A stretch of 64,000 nt of DNA from Olleya sp. YS (GCF_029760915.1 NZ_CP121685.1:904001-968000); one strand, 5' to 3'. Positions 26,108-34,107 are shown, counted from the stretch's first letter. Made by a program: numbers and translations. The notes: a model not told the origin generated them from the sequence alone.

Positions 26108-26329
26108 ATGAAAATTAATTTAAAAGACAGCTCAAATAAGAGTCAAATTTCAAGTATTAGAGGTCAAATTAAAGACGCAGGTGATTTAAAAAAGTTTGAT
26201 GCGTTTTTAGCACAACATGATTCGTTTGATTTTAACGATGAAACAGATTTAAAGGCAGCCAAAGGTTGTTGCGGTGGTGACAAATGCTGTACTATTACTA
26301 TAGAGGTTCCTTCTCTTAAGGCAAACTAA
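26108..26329 (+). CDS. Cys-rich 73-residue peptide, possible RiPP precursor 1
   Basis: The N-terminal ~52 residues are a charged, leader-like helix region (for example KKFDAFLAQHDSFDFND). The C-terminal 20 residues carry G53, C54-C55-G-G-D-K-C60-C61 and end in PSLKAN. It has 59 of 73 residues identical to the next ORF. Small size, tandem duplication, a conserved untranslated leader and neighbouring acyltransferase, protease and AAA+ genes suggest a precursor of a modified peptide. No known RiPP leader family was recognised. A small metal-binding protein is the alternative. Confidence 0.75.
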   Translation: MKINLKDSSNKSQISSIRGQIKDAGDLKKFDAFLAQHDSFDFNDETDLKAAKGCCGGDKCCTITIEVPSLKAN

Positions 26330-26372
26330 TTTAAGATAGGAAACTAAACAGGTAACTCTGTAAAAGTAATAG

Positions 26373-26428
26373 AGGCGAAAACCGAAAAGCCTTAAAAGAG
26401 TAGGTACAAATTTCTAACAAATAATATT
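26373..26428 (+). promoter_or_regulatory. Conserved 56-nt leader, copy 2
   Basis: It begins AGGCGAAAACCGAAAAGCCT and matches copy 1 at most positions. The AGGC/GCCT arms are unchanged. No promoter is evident directly upstream, so the element may act in the RNA (translation, stability or processing). Confidence 0.65.
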
Positions 26429-26650
26429 ATGAAAATTAATTTAAATGACAAATCTAATAAGAGTCAAATCTCTAATGTCAGAAGTCAAATTAAAGATGCT
26501 GGCGATTTAAAAAAGTTTGACGCTTTTTTAGCAAAACACGATTCATTTGATTTTAATGATGATAATGACCTGAAAGCTGCTAAAGCTTGTTGTGGTGGTG
26601 ACGAATGCTGTACTATTATAATTAGTATGCCTAGCTTAAAAGCTATGTAG
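26429..26650 (+). CDS. Cys-rich 73-residue peptide, possible RiPP precursor 2
   Basis: A tandem paralogue of the preceding peptide (about 81% identity, same length). The core CCGGDECC keeps all four cysteines at 54, 55, 60 and 61, and the tail ends PSLKAM. Differences cluster in the last 21 residues as well as at a few leader positions. It lies 99 nt after the first peptide's stop, and those 99 nt include the conserved leader. A strong hairpin follows. Confidence 0.75.
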   Translation: MKINLNDKSNKSQISNVRSQIKDAGDLKKFDAFLAKHDSFDFNDDNDLKAAKACCGGDECCTIIISMPSLKAM

Positions 26651-26697
26651 TATTGATTTTAAAAATCAAGTACACTTCAAATTTAGTAATCCAATTT

Positions 26698-26758
26698 ACT
26701 TACTGTATTTTTTGATTAACAATCTATTAGATAGGTTAATTTTTAAAATACAGTAAGT
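26698..26758 (+). promoter_or_regulatory. Long inverted repeat between peptide genes and the maturation operon
   Basis: A perfect 14-bp inverted repeat (ACTTACTGTATTTT / AAAATACAGTAAGT) encloses a 33-nt loop that itself contains ATTAAC/GTTAAT. No T-run follows the right arm, so it is not a standard terminator. It may limit read-through or stabilise the upstream mRNA 3' end. A smaller palindrome lies at about 26653-26669. Confidence 0.6.
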
Positions 26759-26786
26759 TAAAATTAATCTTTAAAAATATAATCCT

Positions 26787-27980
26787 ATGGACTTAAATAT
26801 AAACAACAAACAGACTTATTTTGAAACTATAAATAAAACTAAAGCGGATATTTATCAAACAAAATTTGATGAGATCGAGAGTATGGGACTTTTAGGTATG
26901 TATTTAATGATGTCAGCTAATTTATCAACGTTTATTCCTGGATTAAAAGATGAGAATCACTACAAAACTATTCAAGATATCCAACTTCACCGTTCACTAT
27001 CTGCTATAGATCAATACTACTTTCATCTTTTGGATGAATTAAAAGTGACAGACAATTCAAACATTCTTAAAAATTGCCATAAAGAAGGGCATATTTTTGT
27101 TACATACCATACAGGATCTTACAGACTATTTATTCAAAAATTAAACCAAGAGAACATCCCTTTTTGTTTAGTTACAGAAGGAAACTACATAAAAGAACAG
27201 GGAAGTGAAACACATAAGCTTTTTAAGGAATTAAACAATAATACAAGAGACCTAGAAATATTACCTGCCGAAAATCCAAGACTAATATTTGAGTTAATAA
27301 AAAGATTAAAACAAGGTAAATCTATTGTGTTTTACATTGATGGTAATAAAGGAGCTACTGACAAAAATTTAAACGAAAACAAGAATTTATTAAAAATAAA
27401 TTTTTTAAACAATCATATATACGCTAGACAAGGTATCGCATTTCTTTCATATTTATCAAAAGCACCTCTTGCAACAGCTATTACAAAAAGAGATCAAGAT
27501 TTAAATAACTATATATCTATAAAGCCTGTCAATACAAAAAGCTTAATAGAAAAAAACACTAGGAATGATTTTATAAATATAGTTACCAAAAAATTATATA
27601 GCGAATTGGAAGTCCTTTTAAATAAGCATCCAGAACAATGGGAAGGTTGGTTTTACATAGATAAATTTTTTCAACAAGAAAATACTGTAACTGAAGAAGC
27701 TGAACATGTTACAAGTTTTAAACCTAATAAAATAACAACATTAGCTGTAAATCAATTTGTGCACTTGATAAAACATAGTGAAGATAAAATGTTCTTAGTC
27801 AGCAAGAAAGATTACAAAATTATGAAAATAACAGACTTCTTGTTTAATGTGTTGTCCTATTTTAAAATTCCAAAAACAATTGATCCAGGAAAAATTTTAA
27901 AGATAGGTAACAATGAAGTTAACTGGAATGTATTAGAGGAACTTGTTGAGATGAAATTTTTAAAACCAATTACTAAATGA
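26787..27980 (+). CDS. Lysophospholipid acyltransferase-like protein (LpxL/LABLAT type) with extra C-terminal domain
   Basis: This is a 397-residue protein. Residues ~80-300 resemble the LpxL/HtrB acyltransferase family: HTGSYR (H108 onward) at the HX4D/E site, IDGNKGAT, and YARQGIAFLSYLSKAPL. The usual acidic residue of the catalytic dyad is replaced by Arg (HTGSYR instead of H-x-G-x-W-E). Residues ~314-397 form an added domain with strands then helices (KMFLVSKKDYKIMKI ... WNVLEELVEMKFLKPI), similar in layout to PqqD-type peptide-recognition domains. It starts the operon that continues to 32473, and its stop overlaps the next start (ATGA). Confidence 0.68.
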   Translation: MDLNINNKQTYFETINKTKADIYQTKFDEIESMGLLGMYLMMSANLSTFIPGLKDENHYKTIQDIQLHRSLSAIDQYYFHLLDELKVTDNSNILKNCHKEGHIFVTYHTGSYRLFIQKLNQENIPFCLVTEGNYIKEQGSETHKLFKELNNNTRDLEILPAENPRLIFELIKRLKQGKSIVFYIDGNKGATDKNLNENKNLLKINFLNNHIYARQGIAFLSYLSKAPLATAITKRDQDLNNYISIKPVNTKSLIEKNTRNDFINIVTKKLYSELEVLLNKHPEQWEGWFYIDKFFQQENTVTEEAEHVTSFKPNKITTLAVNQFVHLIKHSEDKMFLVSKKDYKIMKITDFLFNVLSYFKIPKTIDPGKILKIGNNEVNWNVLEELVEMKFLKPITK

Positions 27981-29353
27981 GACATTATCTTAAATATTTA
28001 ATGATACTTTTTGTTTTTACTGGTAGTGCAAAAGCACAAGACAATGAACAAATTTGGGAAAGCGAATTTAATTTTGGTGGAAATTTTGTGCTCACAACTT
28101 TTTTAAAAGTAAACCAATCTCAAAACCAATTTACAATCACTTCTCCAGAAAATGCAGATAAGAGAATGTTTGGAAATTTTAAATCCAAATTAGGAAGAGC
28201 TACCGGTAAATTACCAAAAAAAGGAATATTTATAACCATCAATGGTACAATTGAAGGTAATGATCTAGTTGGAGTAGTAAATACACCATTGCTAGGTGAT
28301 TTAACATTTGAAGGTGTTCTTGAAAAGGACCTGCTTACAGGAAACCTTTTAAAAAATGATACTTTAGTTATAGGTAACTTAAAAGCTATAAAAAGTAAAA
28401 AAAATCAAATTAGCTACAAGCATTTACATGCAAAACTAATAGATCTAACAGAATCAAACATCTATTCTAAAGATGTTTTAAAAACTAAATCTTGGAAAAA
28501 ATTTAATAAGTCATTAAAACGAATTTTAAATAAAGCTGAGGATGATATAGAACTATTTGTCGGTTTTAATATGATTAGCCAAAATCTAGGTTTTAGTCAT
28601 TATAATTTAATGTTATCTGGAGAAAACACAACAATACCTGAGGAGGAAGATAATGATACCACGCAATCTAAAGAAGTAACGTTTGAAGAAAAAAACGCTA
28701 CTACTGCTTACTTGAAAATTGACAACTTTAGTTCAACACAAGAAGAGTTGGCTAAAGTATTACCAAAAGTAGTTGAGAATAAAAATTATGAAAACCTAAT
28801 AATTGATTTAAGAAATAATGGAGGTGGTGGTATAGAGGCAGCTTTTGAACTGGCGCAGCATTTAATAAGTCAATCTACCAATGTAGGGTATTTTATTACC
28901 AAAAATTTAGAATACTCTGGATTTGATAAAAAACTGTTTGAAAACCTTAACGAGATTAATCCAAGCACCACAGACCAATTTATAGAATATCTAAAAAATA
29001 ATACAGGAGCCAAGTTGGTATTTCATGAGACTGACACGTCTGTCTTTAAAGGGAATTTATACGTCCTAACAAATAATAATACAGCAAGCACATGCGAACC
29101 AATAGTTTACATTTTAAAAAACAATTTAGGAGCAACAATTATTGGAGAACAAACAGCTGGCGCCATGCTAAGCGCTGCACCTTTTGATATTGAAGAAAAA
29201 TATAAATTAATACTTCCTATTGCAGACTTTTATACTTCTGATGGCGTCAGGCTAGATCAAAATGGAGTACTCCCAAATGTAGTAATAGAATCAGAAAAAG
29301 CACTTGATAAAGCGCTAGAAATAATAAACAATAACACTATAAAAAACTATTAA
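27977..29353 (+). CDS. Exported S41-family protease
   Basis: This is a 458-residue protein with a signal peptide (ending GSAKAQD). Residues ~235-450 match the S41 tail-specific protease catalytic domain: NLIIDLRNNGGGG, YVLTNNNTASTCEP with catalytic Ser at ~371, and GEQTAGA. The Lys of the CtpA-type Ser/Lys dyad is not at its usual place, as in other S41 subfamilies. The N-terminal ~150 residues are a beta-rich domain, and no PDZ domain was seen. ATG overlaps the previous stop. It could trim the exported peptide; that is inference. Confidence 0.82.
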   Translation: MRHYLKYLMILFVFTGSAKAQDNEQIWESEFNFGGNFVLTTFLKVNQSQNQFTITSPENADKRMFGNFKSKLGRATGKLPKKGIFITINGTIEGNDLVGVVNTPLLGDLTFEGVLEKDLLTGNLLKNDTLVIGNLKAIKSKKNQISYKHLHAKLIDLTESNIYSKDVLKTKSWKKFNKSLKRILNKAEDDIELFVGFNMISQNLGFSHYNLMLSGENTTIPEEEDNDTTQSKEVTFEEKNATTAYLKIDNFSSTQEELAKVLPKVVENKNYENLIIDLRNNGGGGIEAAFELAQHLISQSTNVGYFITKNLEYSGFDKKLFENLNEINPSTTDQFIEYLKNNTGAKLVFHETDTSVFKGNLYVLTNNNTASTCEPIVYILKNNLGATIIGEQTAGAMLSAAPFDIEEKYKLILPIADFYTSDGVRLDQNGVLPNVVIESEKALDKALEIINNNTIKNY

Positions 29354-29354
29354 A

Positions 29355-30860
29355 ATGGATTTATTAAAAGGAGGAGCTGTACTAGCAGTTATAGTAGGTT
29401 TTTGGGATAAAATTAAAACATTTTTATGGATGGGTTTATCTACTTTTATTCAAAAAGCAGAAATTAAAACAGAGGATATTCATAATGAAGTAATAGGTCA
29501 CTTAATAAAAAATAATAAAAAATTTAAAGGCTATGACAAGGTTTTTGCTTCTCAATATGAATCCTTCAGAAATGGAAAATACGGTTTAGTACCATATGAG
29601 AAGTTTGGAGATTCTTTAATGATTTTCTTAACTCAAAAAAAATATTTTTTTAAACTTTTTAGAATTCCCTTTGTATTTACTACAAATAGTGAGTCCTCAA
29701 CAAAAAAGGAAGGTAATAACGAGCAAAACGTAAAGGCTAAAAGTTTTTCATTTATAATCTCGTTACGTGGTACAATAGATGTTGCAAAAATAGTAGAAGA
29801 AGCTACAATAAGAAGAAACCAAATAAGTTGGGATATTGAAGAAGCAGAAGAAAAAACAAACAGATTTGACATCTACTATTTTCCTGAAAGAGATCAAGAT
29901 GATAATTCTAAAAAAAATTATGGTTTTGGTTATTCATGGTTTATGCAAAGCCAATATAAACTTATAGGAGTTAACCATAACGATTTAGGAAGAGAACTAA
30001 AAAATAAAGGTAACGCTTTAGATAATTTATTTTTCCCAAAAGAAATAGAAAAGCTAATCAATATAATTAGCCTATGGGTTAAAAGTAAAGATTGGTATAA
30101 TCAAAAAAATATCCCTTGGAAAAGAGGATGGCTTTTGTACGGTATTCCTGGTACTGGAAAAACAGCTTTGGCAAGAGCTTTTGCAGAGGATTTAGACTTA
30201 CCCATTTATTTTTTCTCGCTTGCTCAAATGTCAAATGACGAACTGATTAAAGCCTGGCAAAGTATGCAACTAAATGTGCCTTGTATAGCTTTAATAGAAG
30301 ACATTGACAACGTTTTTGATAAAAGAAAAAATATTGCTCAAATTTCTCCATTTCAATTTGGACATCAATTTAATCAGAATAATAATGGAGGCTCAGAATC
30401 TAAAAATCGAGTTCAGACGCCTTTAACCTTTGACACTCTATTAAATTGTATTGATGGTGTAGATAAAACAGATGGTGTTTTTACAATTATTACAACCAAT
30501 GATATTAGTAAAATTGACGAAGCAATTGGGCAGCCAAGAATATTAGAAGATGGTACTCAAGAGTTTGTTTCTACTAGACCAGGTAGAATAGACAGAGCAA
30601 TAGAGCTTAGCTATATGAGCAATGAAAACAAGATTAAGATGGCAGAAAAAATATTGTTTGAATTCCCTAACAAAATTGAAGACATCAAATTACACATCCT
30701 TAAAAATTTAAAAGAAACGCCTGCACAATTTCAAGAATATTGTTCTCAAATAGCTTTGGAAGAATACTGGAATAAAACAGGAAAGCAAATACCGTTAAAT
30801 AATAACAAAAATAATATCGAATACGATATTGTTTCTAAAAATGGAACATACGATTTTTAA
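29355..30860 (+). CDS. BCS1-like AAA+ ATPase
   Basis: This is a 501-residue AAA+ protein. An N-terminal membrane segment (~6-28) is followed by a BCS1-type N-domain, then Walker A GIPGTGKT (263-270), Walker B IALIEDID (311-318), sensor-1 TTND (380-383) and the Arg-finger region RPGRIDR (408-414). BCS1 relatives are membrane-anchored AAA+ machines that move or remodel folded protein; bacterial versions are mostly uncharacterised. It starts 1 nt after the S41 gene, so they are translationally coupled. A role in export or handling of the peptide is inferred. Confidence 0.85.
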   Translation: MDLLKGGAVLAVIVGFWDKIKTFLWMGLSTFIQKAEIKTEDIHNEVIGHLIKNNKKFKGYDKVFASQYESFRNGKYGLVPYEKFGDSLMIFLTQKKYFFKLFRIPFVFTTNSESSTKKEGNNEQNVKAKSFSFIISLRGTIDVAKIVEEATIRRNQISWDIEEAEEKTNRFDIYYFPERDQDDNSKKNYGFGYSWFMQSQYKLIGVNHNDLGRELKNKGNALDNLFFPKEIEKLINIISLWVKSKDWYNQKNIPWKRGWLLYGIPGTGKTALARAFAEDLDLPIYFFSLAQMSNDELIKAWQSMQLNVPCIALIEDIDNVFDKRKNIAQISPFQFGHQFNQNNNGGSESKNRVQTPLTFDTLLNCIDGVDKTDGVFTIITTNDISKIDEAIGQPRILEDGTQEFVSTRPGRIDRAIELSYMSNENKIKMAEKILFEFPNKIEDIKLHILKNLKETPAQFQEYCSQIALEEYWNKTGKQIPLNNNKNNIEYDIVSKNGTYDF

Positions 30861-30872
30861 AACTTAAAAGAC

Positions 30873-31310
30873 ATGAAAAATTTACTTTACACTTTAATTA
30901 TAACACTGTTTATACCTTATCATTCGTTTTCTCAAGAAACTAATGATCCAGTAGATGTTAACGCTAACTGGAGTGGTAGAGGTTGCAGAGGAACTAATGG
31001 GTTATGTAATATTGATATTACAAACAATAACATGACCAATGCTAGAATACATTATGATAGTTACGATTTAATTCTTGTAATAGATAGATCAAAACTAACT
31101 CAAGAAGACGAGTCTAATTTAGTAAGCGTAAGATTAAATAAAGACTCTAATGAGAGTGAACTTATTTTTATAATGGATGATGACTTTGAATTAGAAGCAG
31201 AAACTAAAACCATATTAAATATACCTGAAAATTTAAGCACTATTACTAAAGGTGAATATCCTCTGGAAGTTACTTCAGACTCCATAATTATAACTCTTAA
31301 AATAGAATAG
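30873..31310 (+). CDS. Small exported protein of unknown function
   Basis: A 145-residue protein with a signal peptide (ending FSQ). The mature part is beta-rich and contains CRGTNGLC near residue 37, a likely disulfide loop, then an acidic region. No family is recognised. It starts 12 nt after the AAA+ gene and ends 2 nt before the next gene, so it belongs to the same operon. Confidence 0.72.
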   Translation: MKNLLYTLIITLFIPYHSFSQETNDPVDVNANWSGRGCRGTNGLCNIDITNNNMTNARIHYDSYDLILVIDRSKLTQEDESNLVSVRLNKDSNESELIFIMDDDFELEAETKTILNIPENLSTITKGEYPLEVTSDSIIITLKIE

Positions 31311-31312
31311 TT

Positions 31313-32473
31313 ATGAAAACATTTATATACATAATTGTATTTAGTATTATAAGTTTTCCCTTTAAGGGTTATGCTAATACAAACAATCCAAATATCGAAA
31401 TAGAAACTATTTTGTATGAGTTAATTATCGAAACTAATACTATTTTAGACACTTATAGAAGTAAGAATAACAAGTTGTATCAAAAGCTTAAAAAATTAAA
31501 AATAAAGCTAAGTAATACTAATATCTCAAAAGAACAAATTCAACTTTTAATAAAAAAAGAAGAAGTAAAAGAAAAGCTACTCTATAATTCTATGTCTGAA
31601 GCTAGTGAGATTAGTAAAGTGCGTTATTTAAAGGGTCTTCAGATTATTAAAATTTTATACGAAAAAACATTAAGCTTAGATCATCATTTTGCAACTGTGG
31701 CTACTTTTAATGAAATTAACAACCTTAGTAATCCAAATAATTACCCAGAATTTATCAAATTAAAAGACAATATTTCCTCTTCAAAAGATAAAAAATCAGG
31801 ATTCAGTTTGTCAGGAATTTTAGGTGAAAATATATATACTTCAGTAGTGTATTCTATAGTATCATTGTTTACTAATTCAAATACAAGTCGATTAGAAAAG
31901 GAGGAAAACATAAAAGACGTAGAGTGTATTTTAGACTTTACCTTACGTATGCACAATGATTTAAATACTATTTATTTTGAAACAGCTTTCCTACAAAAAA
32001 GTAATGATAATGTCATTAAAGAATTAGAACAACTTTTTGTAGATTTTACCAAACCCATTAAGTACAAGATTTCTATAAAAGATTGTAGAAATTCTGATGA
32101 TTGGGATACGGTTAGAGAAAACTTAAATAAGTATATAGAAGAATTAAAAAAATCAATAGAAGACGATTCTAAACGTTATAAAGCACATAAAATGCAAATA
32201 GATTTAGAATTTCCAATAGATCGTCTTTTACAATTTATAACTCTATACAATTCGCATATAGACCAAGGTGCTAAATTTTATGAAAAATTTGGAATCATGC
32301 TTGGTAGCTACGAAAACGAAGCTCAATGTGCAACCAAAATTCCATTAGAGTATTCTAATTTAAAAGACAACATAAATACCAGCATTGATAAATTTAATAC
32401 GGCTTACAAACCTGTAGAAATAAACGGTAGCAAGATGAAGCAAGTTTTGTATGGTATTAACGAATATGACTAA
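31313..32473 (+). CDS. Exported helical protein of unknown function
   Basis: A 386-residue protein with a signal peptide (residues 1-21, ending GYANT). The rest is largely alpha-helical, Lys/Glu/Asn-rich, with probable coiled coils (~60-120 and ~250-290). No motif is recognised. A hydrophobic stretch around IYTSVVYSIVSLF (~180-195) could be a membrane-inserting helix. It is the last gene of the operon and is followed by a terminator at 32520. Confidence 0.7.
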   Translation: MKTFIYIIVFSIISFPFKGYANTNNPNIEIETILYELIIETNTILDTYRSKNNKLYQKLKKLKIKLSNTNISKEQIQLLIKKEEVKEKLLYNSMSEASEISKVRYLKGLQIIKILYEKTLSLDHHFATVATFNEINNLSNPNNYPEFIKLKDNISSSKDKKSGFSLSGILGENIYTSVVYSIVSLFTNSNTSRLEKEENIKDVECILDFTLRMHNDLNTIYFETAFLQKSNDNVIKELEQLFVDFTKPIKYKISIKDCRNSDDWDTVRENLNKYIEELKKSIEDDSKRYKAHKMQIDLEFPIDRLLQFITLYNSHIDQGAKFYEKFGIMLGSYENEAQCATKIPLEYSNLKDNINTSIDKFNTAYKPVEINGSKMKQVLYGINEYD

Positions 32474-32519
32474 TTCATATATATCAGGAATTATTGATTC
32501 CTTTAAATTGATTAATAGC

Positions 32520-32550
32520 AAAAAAGGCTCGCAAATGCGAGCCTTTTTTT
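32520..32550 (+). terminator. Intrinsic terminator at the end of the peptide-locus operon
   Basis: GGCTCGC and GCGAGCC pair over AAAT, with A- and T-runs. It differs by one base from the stem of the terminator at 23464. Confidence 0.9.
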
Positions 32551-32569
32551 AACAAACTAACAATTAATG

Positions 32570-32902
32570 TTATTTCCCTAGCATTAATAACTCGTTACAA
32601 ACTACTTCTGTAATGTAACGTTTCATTCCATCTTTATCTTCCCACGTTCTGGTTGTCAGCTTCCCTTCTACTGCAACCTCTTTTCCTTTAATAACATACT
32701 TTTCAATAATGTCTGCAGTCTTACCCCAAGCCACTATATTATGCCAGTCCGTTTTGGTTTGTTTTGTACCATTAGCATCTTTATAACTCTCGTTAGTTGC
32801 TAAAGAAAATTTTGCCAATTTTTTTCCTGATTCTAAATTGATGATTTCTGGATCTTGTCCTAAGTTTCCAATCAACTGTACTTTGTTTCTAAGTGTGTTC
32901 AT
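32570..32902 (-). CDS. ssb: Short single-stranded DNA-binding protein (SSB)
   Basis: This 110-residue SSB consists only of the OB fold (MNTLRNKVQLIGNLGQDPE ... WHNIVAWGK ... EVAVEGKL). It lacks the Gly-rich linker and acidic DxIPF tip that normally recruits partner proteins, so it is probably an accessory SSB rather than the replication SSB. It lies alone, converging with the peptide-locus operon. Confidence 0.9.
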   Translation of the reverse strand: MNTLRNKVQLIGNLGQDPEIINLESGKKLAKFSLATNESYKDANGTKQTKTDWHNIVAWGKTADIIEKYVIKGKEVAVEGKLTTRTWEDKDGMKRYITEVVCNELLMLGK

Positions 32903-33010
32903 AATTTTAAATTTTTAATGTTAAACAGTTAATGCAATCGAGTTGTTATGTTTCGACACTGCAAAGATGAAGCAGCTCACAAATTTTATTCGGTAGTTAC
33001 ACATTTAATG

Positions 33011-33043
33011 TCGGTTGTAAACGTTTGTTGTCGTTTGTAAACG
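33011..33043 (+). promoter_or_regulatory. Two direct repeats upstream of the DUF6265 gene
   Basis: TCGGTTGTAAACG (33011) and TCGTTTGTAAACG (33031) are 20 bp apart, about two DNA turns, a common layout for a regulator binding as a dimer. The region also lies upstream of ssb. Confidence 0.35.
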
Positions 33044-33076
33044 AATAATTTGTATCTTAGCTTCAAATCACAAATC

Positions 33077-33571
33077 ATGAAAAACCTAGTAATCATAGTC
33101 TTCTTAATAGCTTTAACAAGTTGTAAAGCACAAACCAACACGATACAATTTAAAGAAGGTATGACCTCACCAAAAGCCGATTTATCTCAAGTCGCTTGGA
33201 TACAAGGTCACTGGAAAGGGGAAGCTTTTGGCGGAATTACAGAAGAAATTTGGAGTCCTCCATTAGGCGATTCTATGATGTTTAGTTTTAAATTGGTAAG
33301 CAATGGGCAAGTTGTTTTTTACGAACTTGGAGGTATAAGACAAGTAGATGACACACTTCTTTTTCAGTTAAAACATTTTGGAAATGACTTTAAAGGTTGG
33401 GAAGACAAAGACGAAACTGTTGATGCTAAATTGGTCAAAATTGAAAATAATCGAGTCTATTTTGATCAATTCACTTTTGAAAAAATAAGTGATTCTGAAA
33501 TCAATATCTATGTCGTCATTGAAGATAACGGTGAAACCGAAGAAGTTGCATTTAATTACAAAAAACAATAA
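33077..33571 (+). CDS. DUF6265 family lipoprotein
   Basis: A 164-residue lipoprotein (signal ending LTSCKAQ). The ATG at 33077 is chosen over one 27 nt upstream because it begins the signal peptide. The domain matches DUF6265: WIQGHWKGEAFGG, TEEIWSPPLGDSMMF and FKGWEDKDE. The function is unknown. It overlaps the GNAT start by 1 nt, and four genes from here to 35553 run close together. Confidence 0.82.
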   Translation: MKNLVIIVFLIALTSCKAQTNTIQFKEGMTSPKADLSQVAWIQGHWKGEAFGGITEEIWSPPLGDSMMFSFKLVSNGQVVFYELGGIRQVDDTLLFQLKHFGNDFKGWEDKDETVDAKLVKIENNRVYFDQFTFEKISDSEINIYVVIEDNGETEEVAFNYKKQ

Positions 33572-34107
33572 TGACCTTTCATATTGAAACCAAAAGATTA
33601 CTACTACGCGAGCTTAGAGATAGTGATTTAGATGGTATGTTTGAGTTAGATTCTAACCCAAACGTACACAGATACTTAGGTAATAAACCAATAAAAACAA
33701 AAGCTGAAGCACAAAAAATATTAGATAGCGTAAAACAACAATATCAAGAACATGGTATTGGCAGATTTGCTGTTATAGAAAAAGACAGTGGTGACTTTAT
33801 TGGATGGTCTGGTTTAAGATTAAACACAGAGTACAACATGAATGGTTTTACCAAATATTACGATGTTGGTTATAGATTAATTGAACGTTTTTGGGGAAAA
33901 GGATATGCTACAGAATCTGGTAAAGCTGCTGTAGATTATGCTTTTAATGTTATGAATCTTGCAGAATTATATGCAACTACAGAGGTTGGCAACCAAGCAT
34001 CACATAACGCACTTTTAAAAATTGGATTACATTATGTTAACGATTTTTATTTTGAAGAAGAAAAACTAGACCTAAGATGGTACACAATAAAAAACCCGAA
34101 CTTATGA
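33571..34107 (+). CDS. GNAT N-acetyltransferase (RimJ/RimL-like)
   Basis: This 178-residue acetyltransferase has TKRLLLRELRDSDLDGMFEL at its N-terminus, IGWSGLRL, the acetyl-CoA loop region RFWGKGYATESGKA and TEVGNQASHNALLKIG. That pattern is typical of ribosomal-protein-type or small-molecule acetyltransferases. It overlaps the preceding and following genes by 1 and 4 nt. The substrate is unknown. Confidence 0.88.
   Translation: MTFHIETKRLLLRELRDSDLDGMFELDSNPNVHRYLGNKPIKTKAEAQKILDSVKQQYQEHGIGRFAVIEKDSGDFIGWSGLRLNTEYNMNGFTKYYDVGYRLIERFWGKGYATESGKAAVDYAFNVMNLAELYATTEVGNQASHNALLKIGLHYVNDFYFEEEKLDLRWYTIKNPNL

Noticed and set aside
26698-26758. 61-bp inverted repeat as a miniature transposon
   Set aside because: No clear target-site duplication and no other copy in the window.
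27977-29353. S41 protease as a dead enzyme because the usual Lys is missing
   Set aside because: Other S41 subfamilies use different partner residues, and the catalytic Ser motif TAST is present.
23464-32550. Peptide locus as a recent mobile island
   Set aside because: No integrase, tRNA attachment site or transposase is nearby and base composition looks like that of the neighbours.
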